DNA of 64,000 bases, taken from the NCBI GenBank assembly GCA_017562135.1, contig QEYB01000158.1, positions 186,001 through 250,000 of the forward strand. Reading direction: 5' to 3'. The translations under genes and the position numbers were made by a program. The first letter of the stretch is position 1, and every line of letters begins with the position of its first letter. The notes below the pieces were generated by a model. That model was not told the origin of the DNA and searched no databases. It saw only the letters and a list, made by a program, of their open reading frames with translations. This document shows, piece by piece, positions 1-14,300 of this stretch. The DNA comes from Dipylidium caninum (taxonomy: Eukaryota > Platyhelminthes > Cestoda > Cyclophyllidea > Dipylidiidae).

Positions 1-238
1 GGCGACTGCTCTGGTACAATGTCCGACAGTTTGGAGAGGGGAAGTCGGTTGGAGGAGTGTGAAACGTCCAGGTGAAGTGGTAAAAAAATTCAATTTTCAC
101 TTCCTGCTAGGCACAGTAAGCTATAAATCTAGCGGGCTTGACTCCACCCGGTACTTGGAGATGTCAGACTCTCAACAACCGAAAACTGAAGGGAGATGGA
201 TAAACAGGAGGATTTGCAAAATCGCAAACACATATTGC

Positions 239-244
239 TTTATT
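239..244 (-). terminator. Polyadenylation signal of eIF3k
   Basis: The minus strand reads AATAAA here, 33 nt past the eIF3k stop codon. That spacing suits a very short 3' UTR. The remaining bases 1-238 hold no gene that I can recognise. Confidence 0.55.
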
Positions 245-277
245 AAACAGTTCCGCCGACACCCAACAATCACGACT

Positions 278-1981
278 CTAGGAAGGCTGATTCTCAGGGG
301 CTTGGATGAAGAAATGACCGACAGAAGGCTTGAATGCATGCGCACTGCTTGCCATCGCGTCGAAGGTTACCTTCTCCTTGATGTTGGTCGATTTTACCGA
401 GGCCTCATGGTTAAGAATGAAGATCCACTCCTCGCCATCCTCTGACGTCGGAGGCAACAACTGCCATTTACGCGTCTCCAGCACCGAAGTCAGCTCCTCC
501 TTCGACTTAATGTCCAGCAGGGCCATCAGCAGGGTCTTCGGGATGCGCTGATAGGTCGTGTCGATCACATAGGCGATAACTGGGAACGCAACGGGGGCTA
601 TTCAGTGATTCACCCGCGCAAAAAAATCCCATTTGAAAACGGAATTCATAGCTACTTTAATCACCTTTTTGCGAAATGGAAAAGCATATTTAGCACCAAT
701 GGATAAGTCTATCGTAAGATTAAGTAATTTAAGAGGTAAACCACCTTCCCTAATTGCAATCAATCGGCCAAAAAAGTGGGCGATCGCAATGAAATGGCGA
801 TTTTGTGAAATAAATTGCAGTTAATGAAGCAGATTCACTTGGCAAAACAGTGAGGGACGTAAGGAAAGTCTCACGACATCTCGCCCGCGACATTCAATCA
901 ATCTTGAAAAAAAAGAATCCAATAACCTGTTTTCCCCATACACAAGCTTTGTCGCCCAAAATAATAAGGGTTAAACTAGACAATGTTTGAAAAAAAAACG
1001 CGTTTCATGATAATCGACAATAACGTAAATATTCGGAGGTGAAAGTCAGTGTAGTACAGAGATATGAAAATATCAAAAACGTGGGAATAAGAGCAGGTAA
1101 AAGGCTGGGCTCGATTCCTCTCTTCCGCACAACCACACTCAAAAGCATAGACGGGAGAATACGTGTGTAAAAAAAGTACTACATCAATAGAGGAATATTT
1201 TACGGGAGCAAGAAGGATGAGCTAAGCCAAGCGATAGCACTTAGCATTTTTGAGCCAAAGGTGAAAAATAAACATCAGAACACAACTAATACAACCAACA
1301 CTTGAGTCCTTGTTGCATACAGATCATAAATAATTAATCTCGAAATAGGACAGAGCATTCTCCGTCAACATTAAAAACTCATTTTAAACCAAATCAATTA
1401 AGAATGAGTACTGGGTGACCCTGTAAAAATTTAGAAATATTCCACAAACAAAAGACAGGAATTTACTCACAGCTTCTTACGGAGCTTGTCCAGTCTGATA
1501 TGTTGCCTACGATGCTTTTATTTTCCTTATAAGTTGCCCAGAATTTTTGAAACTGACAAGTCTCTAGAAGCGTTCCCAAAGAGATGATCGTTCGAATGGG
1601 TTCTTCGTTGAGCTAAAGCAGTAAAGGAGGAAAATACACACTCACTTCTGTCTGTTTGGATGAGGTATTTGTACAACGTGAGGTCTGTGAACGGAAGATT
1701 AGCTATTGCTTTCAACAATATCAGTCGGACTGCGTCTACATTATAAAGATCTGGATTGAACTGATATCTACAGCCGTTAATAGAGTGTTGGCCTTACAAT
1801 CGAAGCATGACCAAATTTGCTTCAAAATCATATTCGTTTTCCTTAATTTGCCACGCCAAGTGCTTTTCAAGAGCAGGAAGATGTGCGGGGTTGTAACTAA
1901 GACCAATTAGCAACGACAAACTTACGCTTCGATGCCTTGTAACAAAGTGCTGATTTTGTTTTTTGGATTCGTTGATAGCAT
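278..1981 (-). CDS. eif3k: Eukaryotic translation initiation factor 3 subunit K, complete, five exons
   Basis: This gene encodes the small PCI-type subunit of the cytoplasmic eIF3 complex, which helps load mRNA on the 40S ribosome. Exons on the minus strand are 1981-1926, 1896-1798, 1767-1646, 1602-1471 and 579-278. They total 711 nt, a multiple of three, and give 236 residues against 218 in human. Segments seen include LLQGIEAYNPAHLPALEKHL, KENEYDFEANLVMLRLYQFN, LLKAIANLPFTDLTLYKYLI, ISLGTLLETCQFQKFWATYK and FIAYVIDTTYQRIPKTLLMA, which align in order along the whole human protein. Introns 1 and 2 are only 29 and 30 nt (GT...AG). The start ATG at 1981 gives a 12-residue lead before the conserved block. 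The acceptor of exon 4 could instead lie about 10 nt upstream. The gene faces away from ACF1. The family call is very secure. Confidence 0.95.
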
Positions 1982-4900
1982 GATGCCCAAACACCTGCAC
2001 ACAACGGGAAGCGAATCGCGCTCCCCGATTCAGCATGCATAAAAACGAATCCCAATTAAACTCCAGCTAGAATAGAACGTATTATGCTTCTTCAAAGTAA
2101 TTGGTATTCAAAACTTGACATCGTTTGCAGAAAAATATTTGAAGTATTTATTGATGTAAATTGCGTTTACTTGGTGCGCCTTTGAAATATGTCAAAATAA
2201 GTCAAAAGTCCCCTGACATTTACTAGACCATAGTTCAATACGATGGTACACTTTGTATTAGAGAGCGGATTTATTTTTAGTGTTTATTACGTCATAAGCG
2301 TCACCTACCATTGACAATAGCTCTCCTCGAAAGACACCAAAACAGCGGTGTTTCATATGCCGACAAGCATCGCCCATCCATCTTCACTGCCACCCTACTA
2401 TTTATTTAGGACTAATCTATCTTCGTCAGTTGACTTGTGTTTGACCTTGTGACGCTAACTTCCCCTTTACTATCTTCCTTTTTAGTGGTTCCATTATCTA
2501 CCTAATAGATGGAGCGTCAACATTTTATGAGGCCTCAAGTTAGCAACCAGCAGATAGACTGAGCAAATAAAAACCCCTGGAATCGGTCCAATCACCTTGT
2601 CATGTGCAAGCATTAATAAAATTTTATTCCAAGGAAAAGTCACAGTTGTCGAAGCTGAAAGAATGCTCAAAAATAATCTTCAAAAATGTTTCACCCTCTT
2701 GTTCATGCTTTTCCCATCACTGGTGAAGTTTCTATATAAATTCTTAAACCGCGGCAAAATTCACCCACAGTACGTGGATCAATTTCATCATCATGGACGG
2801 AAGGATTAGTGAAAAAAAGCATATGGATTTCGCCAGAGCTGCCTCTCGAGTTGTTTGGCAGGCGAGGGTAATATTGAAAGAAATTATGCACGGTTACCTT
2901 TGCCGGATATTTAGTAAAACCTACTTCACAATTTACAGGGCTGATAGGGTGGACCGATGTCACGCATTCATGCTACGTATCGGATAACTGTCTTTCTAAA
3001 AAGTGCCATTACCCTTAAGGTTTAAACAATGATATGAGTACATTAAATGGCTTCTTGACTTTTCGTCCCAAAGCTAACACACCATCTTGCACTTAATAAA
3101 TCTTTCATGAGTACGGAAAAGGGAGGAGAATGTAACGGTTACGCATTTAAATGCTGTTTACGATATTTTACCTCGTACATTCGCAACAGAATATTAAGCC
3201 ATACTGCTGATCGCATTTTCCGACTGTTTGGAGGGAATCAATTAATTTCCTATGGTTGAACTATTATCAGAGTCCCCCTCGCCTCTCCTCAAGTCGAGCG
3301 CGGCCGCGATTCTGACGGTGACATCGTTAATAGGCGATCAACAGGTGAGGAAATGGTTGAAAATGGGTGCACGGACGAATTATTTTTCGTTGTCGGAGTT
3401 TGTGAGAACGTGTGCATATCACGTGCATTTTAGAAATCAAGACGAAGATTAGGCCAGTTACGTTGCAAATATTTTGCCTTATTTTACTCTGGCCAACTCG
3501 GGTGCTATGCCAGCACAGTGTACATTAGTAACAAAACATCATTGCCATGGTGCCGGTCGGAAAGTGACTCAACGCGGTGAGGTGAGGGTAATGAAAAGTT
3601 CACCTTAATGACATATTGTGCTGAATGTTTGGAATAGATTCGCACTGATAACTTCTGACCTAGCATTTGGAATTTGAAATTTGGCGCTTAGAGGCAAGAC
3701 TAATCCAATCAGAAATTACTAGCAGTAAAACGACTGTGAGATAGATGAGATGGGTGACACTTCTTGGGACTTGTACAAATCGAGGAGTGCATAGGTGCTC
3801 AACTCGTATTGCGATGCGACAGATAGGAAAAGAGTAGACTAACCACAAGGCGTCATAAAAATCCCAACAATGCCACCTTTTCGCAGCGGCTCGCCATGCA
3901 AATACCTCTGTAGATTTTGCACATGCATAAATAAGCTCCCCCGTGTGAAATGCGGCTCCAACAGCTTCCTGCGATGCTAAAATAATGTGGGAAGTTGAGA
4001 GGATTTTTTATTCTCGGAGTTGGTTTTACGAAGGGCCGGAAGGAGTGGATGTGGCTTTGTCAAACCATAATGGATAAAGTTGCGATGTTAGGGTTTGCGC
4101 AGTCGAAGGAAGAGGTCGAGGAGGCAGTCCACAGTTTCACCTTCAAGTTGCTAAAACGCGATATTGCCGTATTATTAAGGTTGTCTTTGACAGTAAGCAA
4201 GCAAAAGAAGGCTTCACACGCGCACGAATATCGGAATAAACAAAACGAAAGGTCTCATTCTTCAACACAAAAGGGCACTGTGGCGTTACAACTCTGCAAT
4301 TTAGGGGACGAGATGTACGAAATGCGGTCGCTGACCCGAAAGAAAACTCTCTAAACATTTGCCTGATAATGTCATAAAAACATTTTAATCTGAAATGTAT
4401 ATTTCTTTAAAACATGCGTATGTTAAATTTAGAATACTTTCACTTAACAAATGGTCCATTGATTTCACTTTCATCAGCCAAACAAAATTAGGTAAATAAG
4501 TCATGCGCCATATTTTAAAATATGTTTTTGATAAACCCGCTAATTGTTAATGTTGTGAATTCCGCAAATTCTGCAACTGTTTTCTACCTTCTCAGAGCCC
4601 AAATTGTAGATATAATATGTTGCTTAACTAAAGTACATAATAACTGACCCCTACGGGGACTTTTGTTTTGCATAACTAGGAGCATTAGATGACAATTTAA
4701 TTGAGATTTCATTGCCTTTTCCTTTTAATTCATCAATGGGAAGGTCATACATAAGCCGTGAGCAAATATCTTGTAGGAGGTTCGATGATGAGGTTTATTT
4801 TTTGGCTTACTGTAGGCCATTTGTGGAATAATTTTGTCATTTTTGGCAATTTATTTAAGACTTAACGCTCCCAATTCTAGCCACCCAAAGTTTTTCTGTC

Positions 4901-5346
4901 CAATTTTTACTGTTGTCGCAATATTAATATGTGTTTTTGCCTACTTACCATCCAAATAGGATATCTTTTAATTATTGTTTCCTTGAGTTTTTTTCTCGTC
5001 ACATAAATGTGCTTCTCAGGAAATGTTATATTATTGCAATTTTTGTTGATCTAAAATCACTCGTTTTCTGTGTCTGCAAGGTTAATCATTCTTACAGTCT
5101 GTTTTTTTCGTTTTTGTAGTCTTAAAGCGTTCATAACGTATTTTCCTGATTTTAATACATTTTACTAGAATTGGAAAATGCTTGATGGTTTCTGTTTTTC
5201 AAAAAGTATCTTGTTATTTTGTTTCTCTATGTCTTATTTCTGTTATTTCATACGTTCGTTCATATCTTAGTTATTTATTACGAGTAAAATTCCATCTAAG
5301 GAGCATAGGTATGTTTGTTACGTTAAAATTTCTTCCGATTACCCAG
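1982..5346. other. Head-to-head intergenic region between eIF3k and ACF1
   Basis: This AT-rich stretch separates two divergently transcribed housekeeping-type genes and should hold both promoters and 5' UTRs. No conserved exon was recognised. An open frame of 119 codons at 3995-4354 on the plus strand has no recognisable domain and is not called as a gene. Confidence 0.5.
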
Positions 5347-8300
5347 ATGCCTCTATTAAATGGTGAACCATTCGTCAAATCACAACCTCCGCCTGATCTT
5401 AGACCTGAGGAAGAGGTTTTCTTTTCACCGATCACTTTTGAGGTCTTTCGAGACTATGAGTAAGCATGATTTCGTTAACATCTACCCATTGAAGCTCATT
5501 TTATTTGTGCTCTTCTAAAATTCATTGGAATTCTTCAATTGTTAGATTTTTCTACTGAATATTCGTTTTTAATAGCATATGGGCTTTTGAATTATGTAAC
5601 GCTTAGTGACACTTTTGTTCGCTTCTTACTTCCAACCGGTGGGATCTGCGCGGTACAACGCAAAAACAAACCCTTACTTACTATTTTTTTCTCAAAAATA
5701 CTTAATTTGCTTTCTTTTCTTCCACATTATCCCCAGATGGGATATCTTATAACAATCATTTGAATGACCTATTCATTGATTCCAATTTTTTAATGCAAGT
5801 TCGTTGTCAGCATCCTTGATGGTCGCTTTTCCAGTTTCTAATCTCTCGGACTTAATTACCAATTAATGCATATAAAATATTCACGAATGACTACCTTCTT
5901 TTCGCTCTCTAACTATTGACATACATGACGGCAATATCGCGCCTCTTCTGATAGCGCAACTGTTTGATATTAGGTAAAATCTACCTTTATAATGGTAATT
6001 AAAGTCTGTTTTTAACACAACGCTAAATTTATCCTTCCTTTGAGTTTACTTCGCAATTAGGCATCATCCTCTCTTAACTGCTTAACGGGTGGATGAAACC
6101 GTCTGTTTGTGCATGATGAAATTGTTTTGGGGAACACAGGCATTTGTATGGCTTAAAGCTAGAACTTAACCTAATTTAATCGAACTTCTTGGGATTTCGC
6201 AGACTTTGACTCCTCCCCGTCCTTTTGCTCCTGAAGTAATCAACCCAGAGTTTTGAAGACCATTTGCTACTAGCTGATCGTCTGATCGCAACCTTTTTCT
6301 CGGGTGAACCGAGCAATGACGCTCTTGACGCCACCCTTTGTTGTTTGTGTTCCCCTGACTTCTCTTTCCCTCATTTACAAGTAAGTACGCCGCTTAGCGT
6401 CTGGCCACCGGGATTTGCTTTGAACTGCTTTCTAATTCCACAACTTGACTGGACAGAAACCGTTATCCTTCACATCTTAACTTTTTACTCCAGTTTGTAA
6501 TACGACCTTTGAACTGCAATCACCGCCTTTTTCCCCTTTTTGGTGTGGAATCCGGCGCTCATTCCCACCGTCAAATATTCCCAGTCTGAGCTCAATTTTT
6601 CCTTTCCTAAGGCCACTACTTATAGACTCCTGACAAAAGCGCATTTCGATAGTTGTAGTCGGAATCTGAGGCGCCATGACCTCATACCGATTGGTCTTAC
6701 TCTCTCACGTTTGTCGCATTTCTACTTAGAGGTGGATTGGGATGGTTATTTCAATCTTCTGGCTGTTAGGAAGGTCTGTTCTCTCTGCCAGTTCTTATTT
6801 AGTCATAAACTTACATCTTTTAGCCGATGTAGCAGGTAGTTAGTTAGGATATTAAGTCTCTGCGGTTTAACCAGGTCGGTCTGCTACTTTTACTTGGTCT
6901 TTTCACTAGAATCGGCCCTCTCCTTTTTCCTCAAAATAGTCTCAAGTCCGCAGTTACTGGTTGTTGCCTTCGGAGGTTAAAGAGTTTAACGAGGACTGTT
7001 ATTAGGCCCCATTGATCGTGATCGTGTCTTACCTACTTTTTTCCATCTCGTCAGCGATTTCTTTGAGCGCACCATCCAACTCAACAGCGTGGTTTGGGGC
7101 TGCAGTTTCTGCGGTATGCGAAATCTCAACTACCGGGAGGCGCTGGCCTGCGAGGAGGGTGATCGCAGCCGTTTGGCTGCCTTTGGAGTGGGCTATCGCG
7201 CGGTCTCCTGCACATCATGCTGCACGCCCGCCGCCGTCGTCTAGCCGATCTCGTCGACATCCTCCTCGCTTTTGCCGCTCCTCGCTTCTTCGTCGGGGAA
7301 GAAGTCTGCCTCCGCCGCTGTGACACCGCCTCTGACAACGTGCAAGTCGTCTCGCTTCCGTTCGCATTAAGAATAACCACCCGTTTTCTCTGCTCCTCTT
7401 CGCTCGAGTGCTGGCTTCTTCGGTTTTCCAATTATTTTTGGTTTTACTCCCGTCCCAGATTAACGTACTCAGTAGTTTTGTCTACATTTAAGAGTTATTG
7501 CAGAAAAAGGTGGATCCCTCGTTAACCCCCTCCCTTCCCGTGGTCTAAGGTCCTGTTCTGTCGTAAAAGATATATTCACTGGTTGCCACGGGATCCTTGA
7601 TTCTTCAGTTGTCCCTGTGGTGCTAAGATGATTGAAATCATGTCATGTCATTTTCCCTTTTTGTAGTCCCGAGCACACGGTCGTTGTTGAGCGTGTACTT
7701 TTGCCTTCACCGCAGGCAAAATCCGAGGACACTGTGAGTCGATTATTCCCTTATATTTCGAACCTTTTGATGCATCAATTTTTCGAAATTACGTTTTTTT
7801 TGCAAGGAGAACGGAGGTCCTCCGACGCTCCCCGATCCCAAGTCAATTAAATACGTCGTACTTTGTGTTGGTAATCAGACCGGCTCGGAAAATGCCACCG
7901 AATCCAAGGCGACACTCATTTTGCCATTTTCAGCACTCCATCGTCCACCGCAAAATTTTCTCAATCGCGACAGAATCAAATCTTTCATTCGTCAGACCGG
8001 AAAGCTCGAAAATCAGTTTTTCGTACCCCGCGTAAGTATTATGGCACGTGTTACTAATTTTGCTTCAGTAGCACTTATTATACAAATGGCTCTATCGCTT
8101 TCAGGAGTCAGTGTTGCGGCACTTCAACCTTTCCCCCCTGGGAACCCTGAAATGGGCCGATGTGTTTGCGGAACCGGATCTACCGTGGTCTGACATTGTA
8201 CTTCCGCGCGTCATAACCGGTGAGTGTGGCTGACCTGAGTACTTTGTGCACCCTTCTTCACCTTATTGGCTTTTCATGTCATCCGACAGGTCGGGAAAAA

Positions 8301-11300
8301 CTATTGATGGCTTCAAAGGATGGGCCAAGTAATGAATCAAAGAAAACTGCTAATGTACCAGTAATGATAAAATCCATAGGTACGTATTTTTCCGCATAGT
8401 CACGACCGAGTCACCGAGAATCGCTATAGAAAACGCTCGAGAATGATTTATCTTCCCTGTTAAGTACTAATAACTGTTTTTATTTATTATTTAGGTGTCT
8501 CCAACACTCTGCCCATATCAGAAGGTGTCACCGCCGACATACATCGTCTAACTCGTATCGAGCGAACTGATCTGGAGCGCACTTGGTCTCTTCTTCGCAA
8601 ACGCGATGACCTCGACCTTTCTGACCTCGTTCCGTTGCCTCCGCTTGCCCCTCTGCGTCTACGTCGTTTCATTCCACCGGAGGATTTTGGTGTCTGTCTA
8701 CGGGTTTATGAATTCTTCCACATCTTCGGTGGTCTTCTACATCTACCCGTGCCTGGAATGGCGCGGAATTTAGCAAGTGGTGATGGGGTAAAGGTTAAGT
8801 AATCATGGCAGATGAGGATGGGGATGGAGGAGATTGCGGTGGAAAAATGACATGGGGTGTCCTCGAGGATGTCCTTTTAAGCAATGATCCCACGGGACCC
8901 TTCGCTGACGCCCTATTTGGTCTCCTCTGCGCCATTCGACGTCTCGAGGTTGGTGAAATGAGGTTAACTTTGATAGAATTTGCAACATTTGGAAAATCCT
9001 ACCTGCCTGTCTGTGCCCATAGAGCGAAACGAATGGCCGCCAATTGCCTCCTACCGCTGAAGCTGCCGCCGCATCAACAGTTTCTGCTATTGCCACTCTG
9101 GAGGCCGGTCTCCCTCTTGCCTCCGCGGGATTTCTAACTGGTCTCGGTTGTTCCCAGGAGTATACAACGATACTAGCAGACACTCTCACCACTGCTTCCG
9201 GTTCAGCCCTTGCTGCGATCTTCCGCGCCACCGCGGAGGCAACTCGACAATGCGAACTCGTCGGTCTGGCGCCGATCCACTCTGCCCTGGCCTCCAGAGC
9301 CGAGCGCGCCGCCGCCACGGTCGCCGTCGGAGGCGCTTCCTTGGTGGCGCCATTGGAAGGCGGTGCAAACAGTGGACGGTCCTTGGCGGTGCGTGCCTCA
9401 GCGCTCGCCGTTGCCCTGGGTGCCGCCTCTCTGCCTCCGCTTGATAGGGCAGGCCTGGCGGAGGCTCTGTGGCTTCACATCACTACCGCACCCGCGAAGA
9501 CTGGCGGGTGGAGGGGGTCGATTTGGGGAGGCACGCGGCCGCTCGATGACCCTTGTGTGGACCTTATGAGGAGTAATCGAGAAATTGTGGACAGGCTGCG
9601 ATCAGGTACGGTGATTTGGTCACTTTAACTGACTCTCCTCATAATGAATTTTACTTGGAGACGTTTGTGTTCTTACTTATTCACATTTAGATTGTCTGTC
9701 TGTCAACACTTCATGAAATTTTGTTTAATCGTGAATATAGTTGTGTGTCACGGCTTTGAAAGAATGTGGATCGCCGTCTGTCCCCATTTCTGCAAGTGAC
9801 ATTCCGGAGAGGAGATAATTTTAACTTTTCTCTCCTTCGCGTTGCCCCATGGAGTTGGCTGATTGTAGATAGTCGCGGAAAACTAACTTTTGACGACTCT
9901 ACTCGCTGATTTGACTTTGGGAAATCTAGTTTATAAGTGAAATTCGTCATTAACCTAGCCCCTTTGCTCCTTATTGGCCCTCGTGCCACTCCACAACCTC
10001 TTGGGTGGCTAGTCTTTGTAGTTTGCCACCTCTTCTTTTTTTCCGCCTCGTTGACTATCACTTCGAGGGGTTCTTAAAGAGATTGAGCGCATTTCAGTGC
10101 TCTGTTTACGGACGGAAACACTTAATTACTTCTAATTTTCTTTAAAAACCGTGTTAGAGGAGACTAAACCCGACTTACTTGTTTCATTTCGAGTCCGTTA
10201 CTGGCGCTGTGACCGTCGCGGTTGGCGGAGCTTTCAGCCGGCCTGTTAAACATGTGAAAAACATGTTCTAGACGCGGTAGATGCAGCCTTATCTCCTCCT
10301 TTAGTGCCTCTCTACACCTGGCCGCTCCGCGACCGCCTGGTTCTCCCTCACCAGTCTCATGGACGAGGTACTCCTGCAACCACAACTCCGCGAACGCATG
10401 GAGGCCGCCTCGGAGGGTCTGCGACGTCTGCGACTACAACTGCGAGGAGTGCAGGCGGAGCGCTACAAGTTCTACGGCGGCAATGCGAATATCGCCAACA
10501 TGCTCTACGGCTTCTCACCCTCCACCCTCATCTCCACCAGCGACCACTGGCTCACCGGCACTCCGCCCATCCTCCGCAACAGCATGAATCGGCCCCGCAA
10601 GAAGACCATCGAGGCCGCCAAAGCCAAAATCGCCGCGGAGTTCAACTGCGCTAAAGGGTGAGCAAATGGCCCATCCTCTTCACCGCTCTGTCTGCTGCCT
10701 TTCCGCTTTGCTTTTGTCTCCCCTTGGTGGGCATTTTTGTGGATATCGTGCACATGTCAAAGCCAAGGGCCTCTTAACTACATACTGAGTTCTAACTAGG
10801 AAAAAAATTTATGGTGTGTCAGGGAGATAAATTGAAAGATGATTGTGCAGTTGCTCTTAAGGTTTGTTGACACATGCTCGATTTCTGTCTCTTCTTCGCC
10901 CTGTCAAGGATGGTAACCGAGGCAGACGGCCAGAAAACGGGCTCTGAGACGGACGGGGAGACGGTGTCGTCGTCCTCGGGGCTCCAGCTACCGCCGATTG
11001 GTGCAATTAGCGCGGAATTGGAGAAGGAGGAGCGCGCGTTGTGGCATTCGGTGCTGCGGACGGCTAAACGCTTCTCAATTATTCCACTTGGACAAGACCG
11101 CATCTACAGGTGAGGTGCCGCCTGGACTGTCGCCTTCTTTCCCCGAGGTCATTTATGGCCAAAGTCACCTCTCTCGCCCTGTCCTTTCCCACCCAGACGC
11201 TACTGGCTGGTGCCGTCGCTGCCGGCAGTCTTGGTGGAGGACACAGCCCACGAGACGTACACGGCCTCCCCGCCTTTCATCGCCGCTGCCGCCGCTCCCG

Positions 11301-14300
11301 AGGGTGTTGCGCCGCCCGCACCGCTGCGTGTTCGCGGCCGCCAGGTCGGTGTGGGTGCGGCGCTCGGCGCGAGTTCGTTGGAGGCGGCGTGCAACCTGCA
11401 GCGCGCAGTGGAACAACTCTACACCAGCGCGGAGATGGAGGACGAGCACTGGCAGAACCCACGTCTTTTGGACCGCGACTCCCTCCTTTCCCAACTCGCC
11501 ATCGACTTGCCTCCCAATCGCGAATTCCTGAGTCTGGACCAGCTGAAGGCTCTCGTCCATCCAGTGGGTCGCGCGTTCTAAGTCTTCTTTTTTATTTTAC
11601 TTCTTTTAATGAACACATCTCCCTTACATTCCGTCCGCCTTCCCACCCGAGCTGTCTTTTGACTTACCTTTCCGTTGTGATTTTGGCGACGACCGGGGAG
11701 GCCCAGTTCTCCATGCCTCGGCTTCATTGCCACCCACTTCACCTCGGTGCGGAGTGGAGACCCTCTTTCACCTCCGCAAGAATGCTTTCTGAAGGCGTGT
11801 CTCCCTCTGGGCCCCTTTCCCTCACCCTCCCTCTTTTCTTTTCCTTCCGCTTTGTGGCTTTATGCCGCTCAAGGTTTGATTTTGACTTCGAATAGTCAAT
11901 TCCACTTAAAATTCGTGCACTGATGGCCTCCCTTTGCGGTCAGGAAGGCTGCTTAGTGAAGGCGCCCTCGCCGATCGCGGGATTTGTTTGTACGCCGTAG
12001 GCTCATGAGCGGCGGTACATTTAATTGCACCAAAATGACTCTCCATCCACACTGTTGCTTGAGTGCCAGCTCCTCCGACTTGCCGGTAGCCTTCTCGCCT
12101 CACGAGGGCGAATTTGCCCCACTTTGTGTCGGTCGCTGTCGAGGCTGCTGGCCTCGAAGGCGCGCAGATGTGTGCCCGACCATCGCCGTCGTGTCGATTT
12201 GCATATGCATGGCCCTTCCCCACTGCCAACTCTAATTGCAGGCACGTCACGCCAACTCGCAGGTTGACGCCAATCATCCGGCCGTGGTGCAAGTGGAGGA
12301 ATTACAACGGAATTCGTCACGATGGTCGGTCCTTTTGCCCCTGCCCTCGTCGAGGGGAGAGGCGGTGGACGACGCCTACGCGGGCGCCCGCCGCGCGGTC
12401 GACCAACTGGAGGCGTCGTTGAACCCCCGAGGTACACGAGAGTCCCATCTGCGCAAGGCCGTTTGCCAGTTGCGGCCGATCCTCATCAATGCAGTGGCAG
12501 AATGTCCGGCGGATGTGTTGGCAGCGCCGAAAGAGGAGGAGCAGGCCGAAAGAGACGCACTGCCGGTGGGTTGTTAGCCGTGGATGCGCACTGCAACGTT
12601 TTCATTGAAGCGATGACAGTTAACCTGACGTGCATCTCCGACTCCTTCAACATCTCTTGCTCTTTTTCCCATTTTTTAACACCCATAGACTGCACGCCAT
12701 GTTCTTGTAGCTTACGTTTCGTGGGTATGTGGATTCCTGTGCTTGAGCAGCTGCTGGATTTGGTGTTGTTCGCTCACGAGGAGACGTAGTTCATGCCCGA
12801 GTTGCCCGCCACTTGACGTGAAGGTGCTGGAAATGCGACGCCAAGTGGGTAGCTATCCGGTGTCTGCGCACCACGTCGTCTCCACCGAATTTCACGGGCC
12901 TCTTGTGGAGCTGCCACTAGCACAAAGTGGAAAATACGAATAAGGGAGCACAGAAGACCAGTTTTTGTGATGAAAGCTTGGTTCATCAGCCTCCACCAAA
13001 GTTTACGAATTCAAACAAGTGACTCTTTTGGAGGGCATTTCCTCCCTTCTTGAGTGTGTCTTTATTCAGTAGCATCCTCATCCGCACCTTCTCTTTTGCC
13101 CCTCCGAACTGTTTTTTTTTCTTTTGCTCTTAAGGACCCTCGTGGGATTTTACTCGCTTGGCTCGAGACTGCCGTACGCGGAGTGGCTCTGCGACTGGGC
13201 GTTCCACTCGCCAAGTAAGTCCACTTCCCTTCCCCCTCCTCTCACCGCCCTTTGCCCCCTTTCTTCACTTGACGTCAGACTGCATTTTAAATTTCCTTCC
13301 ACGTTTCTAAGCAAGTGGCGGGTCGACCACTCTTCTTTACTCCTTTTACAGGCTCGAGGGAGCGGCGAAGGAGGTGAGGGAGGTCGAAATGAAGGAAGAG
13401 GAGGATGTGAAGCAGGCGGAAATGAAGGCGGAAGAGGAGGAGGTGAAGGTGAAGGAAGCGACGGAGGCGGAAGACAATGAAGGCGCCGCACCTTCGGATA
13501 ACTCGACGAATGGGTGAGTCAGCGGACTGCAAAATCAGTCCAACATTGGAGTACCTTCTCAAGACGAGTCTGTGGAATCTGTCGTTAGACGATGTCTTGG
13601 CGCCACTTATCTACTTTTCCTCACCTCAAACCGCCTTAATTGAAATCCTTCTTCCAACTGCTCGATTAACACCTCTTTGTGTCCGTTCATGAGGCAGTGG
13701 AGGTCATCGGCTGAGGAGCAGCTAATGAATATTCTCTCGTACACTCGGCTAATTTTCCCTTTAGCCTTCAAGATGAGTCGCACCAGCAGCGGAAATTCAA
13801 GGAATTGAAACGCATGATTCTCTGCCTCGGCACCACCGTCGGTCCTCGACGTCTGGCAGCTCCGCTGAGTAAGTCTTCCACTTTCGTCTTTCTCTTCTCC
13901 TCCTTCCAACTCACCCAAACCCCGTTCTTTCCTCCGCAGGCTCTGACGATCGTTCTCTGCGCGGAGCTCTGCCCTCAACCGCGAGTTTTGCCTCACTGGA
14001 CGATGGCAACGCCTCTCCTCCGCCCTCGCCGGCGGTCGACGCACCCGTCTCGGGCGGTGCGACCACAGGCTTCCAACGGTGGTGCACTTGTGTGCTCTCC
14101 GCCACCACCACCGCCCAACTCCACCTCCTTCTCCGCGCTCTCGAGCGTTCTGCGCGCAAGGCCAACCGTGGCGGACGCGGAGTGCCCGCCGCCATCGGCA
14201 GCTACGCGACGGCTTCCGGCTGCCGGAGATTCGATGCACCGCTTGTCGGTAGGTGCTCGCTTCCTGCTTCCCCTAATTCCGTTGCTGCCGACTTATTTAA

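Noticed and set aside
1095..1140. tRNA-like ggctcgattcc element
   Set aside because: Only a T-arm-like string is present. No acceptor stem or anticodon arm could be formed.
3995..4354. 119-codon frame in the eIF3k-ACF1 intergenic region
   Set aside because: No motif, no splice context and no recognisable homology. It could be a chance frame.
9606..10304. An extra small ACF1 exon between exons 9 and 10
   Set aside because: It seemed needed while the donor was placed at 9606. Using the donor at 9611 restores phase 0 and a continuous alignment without it.
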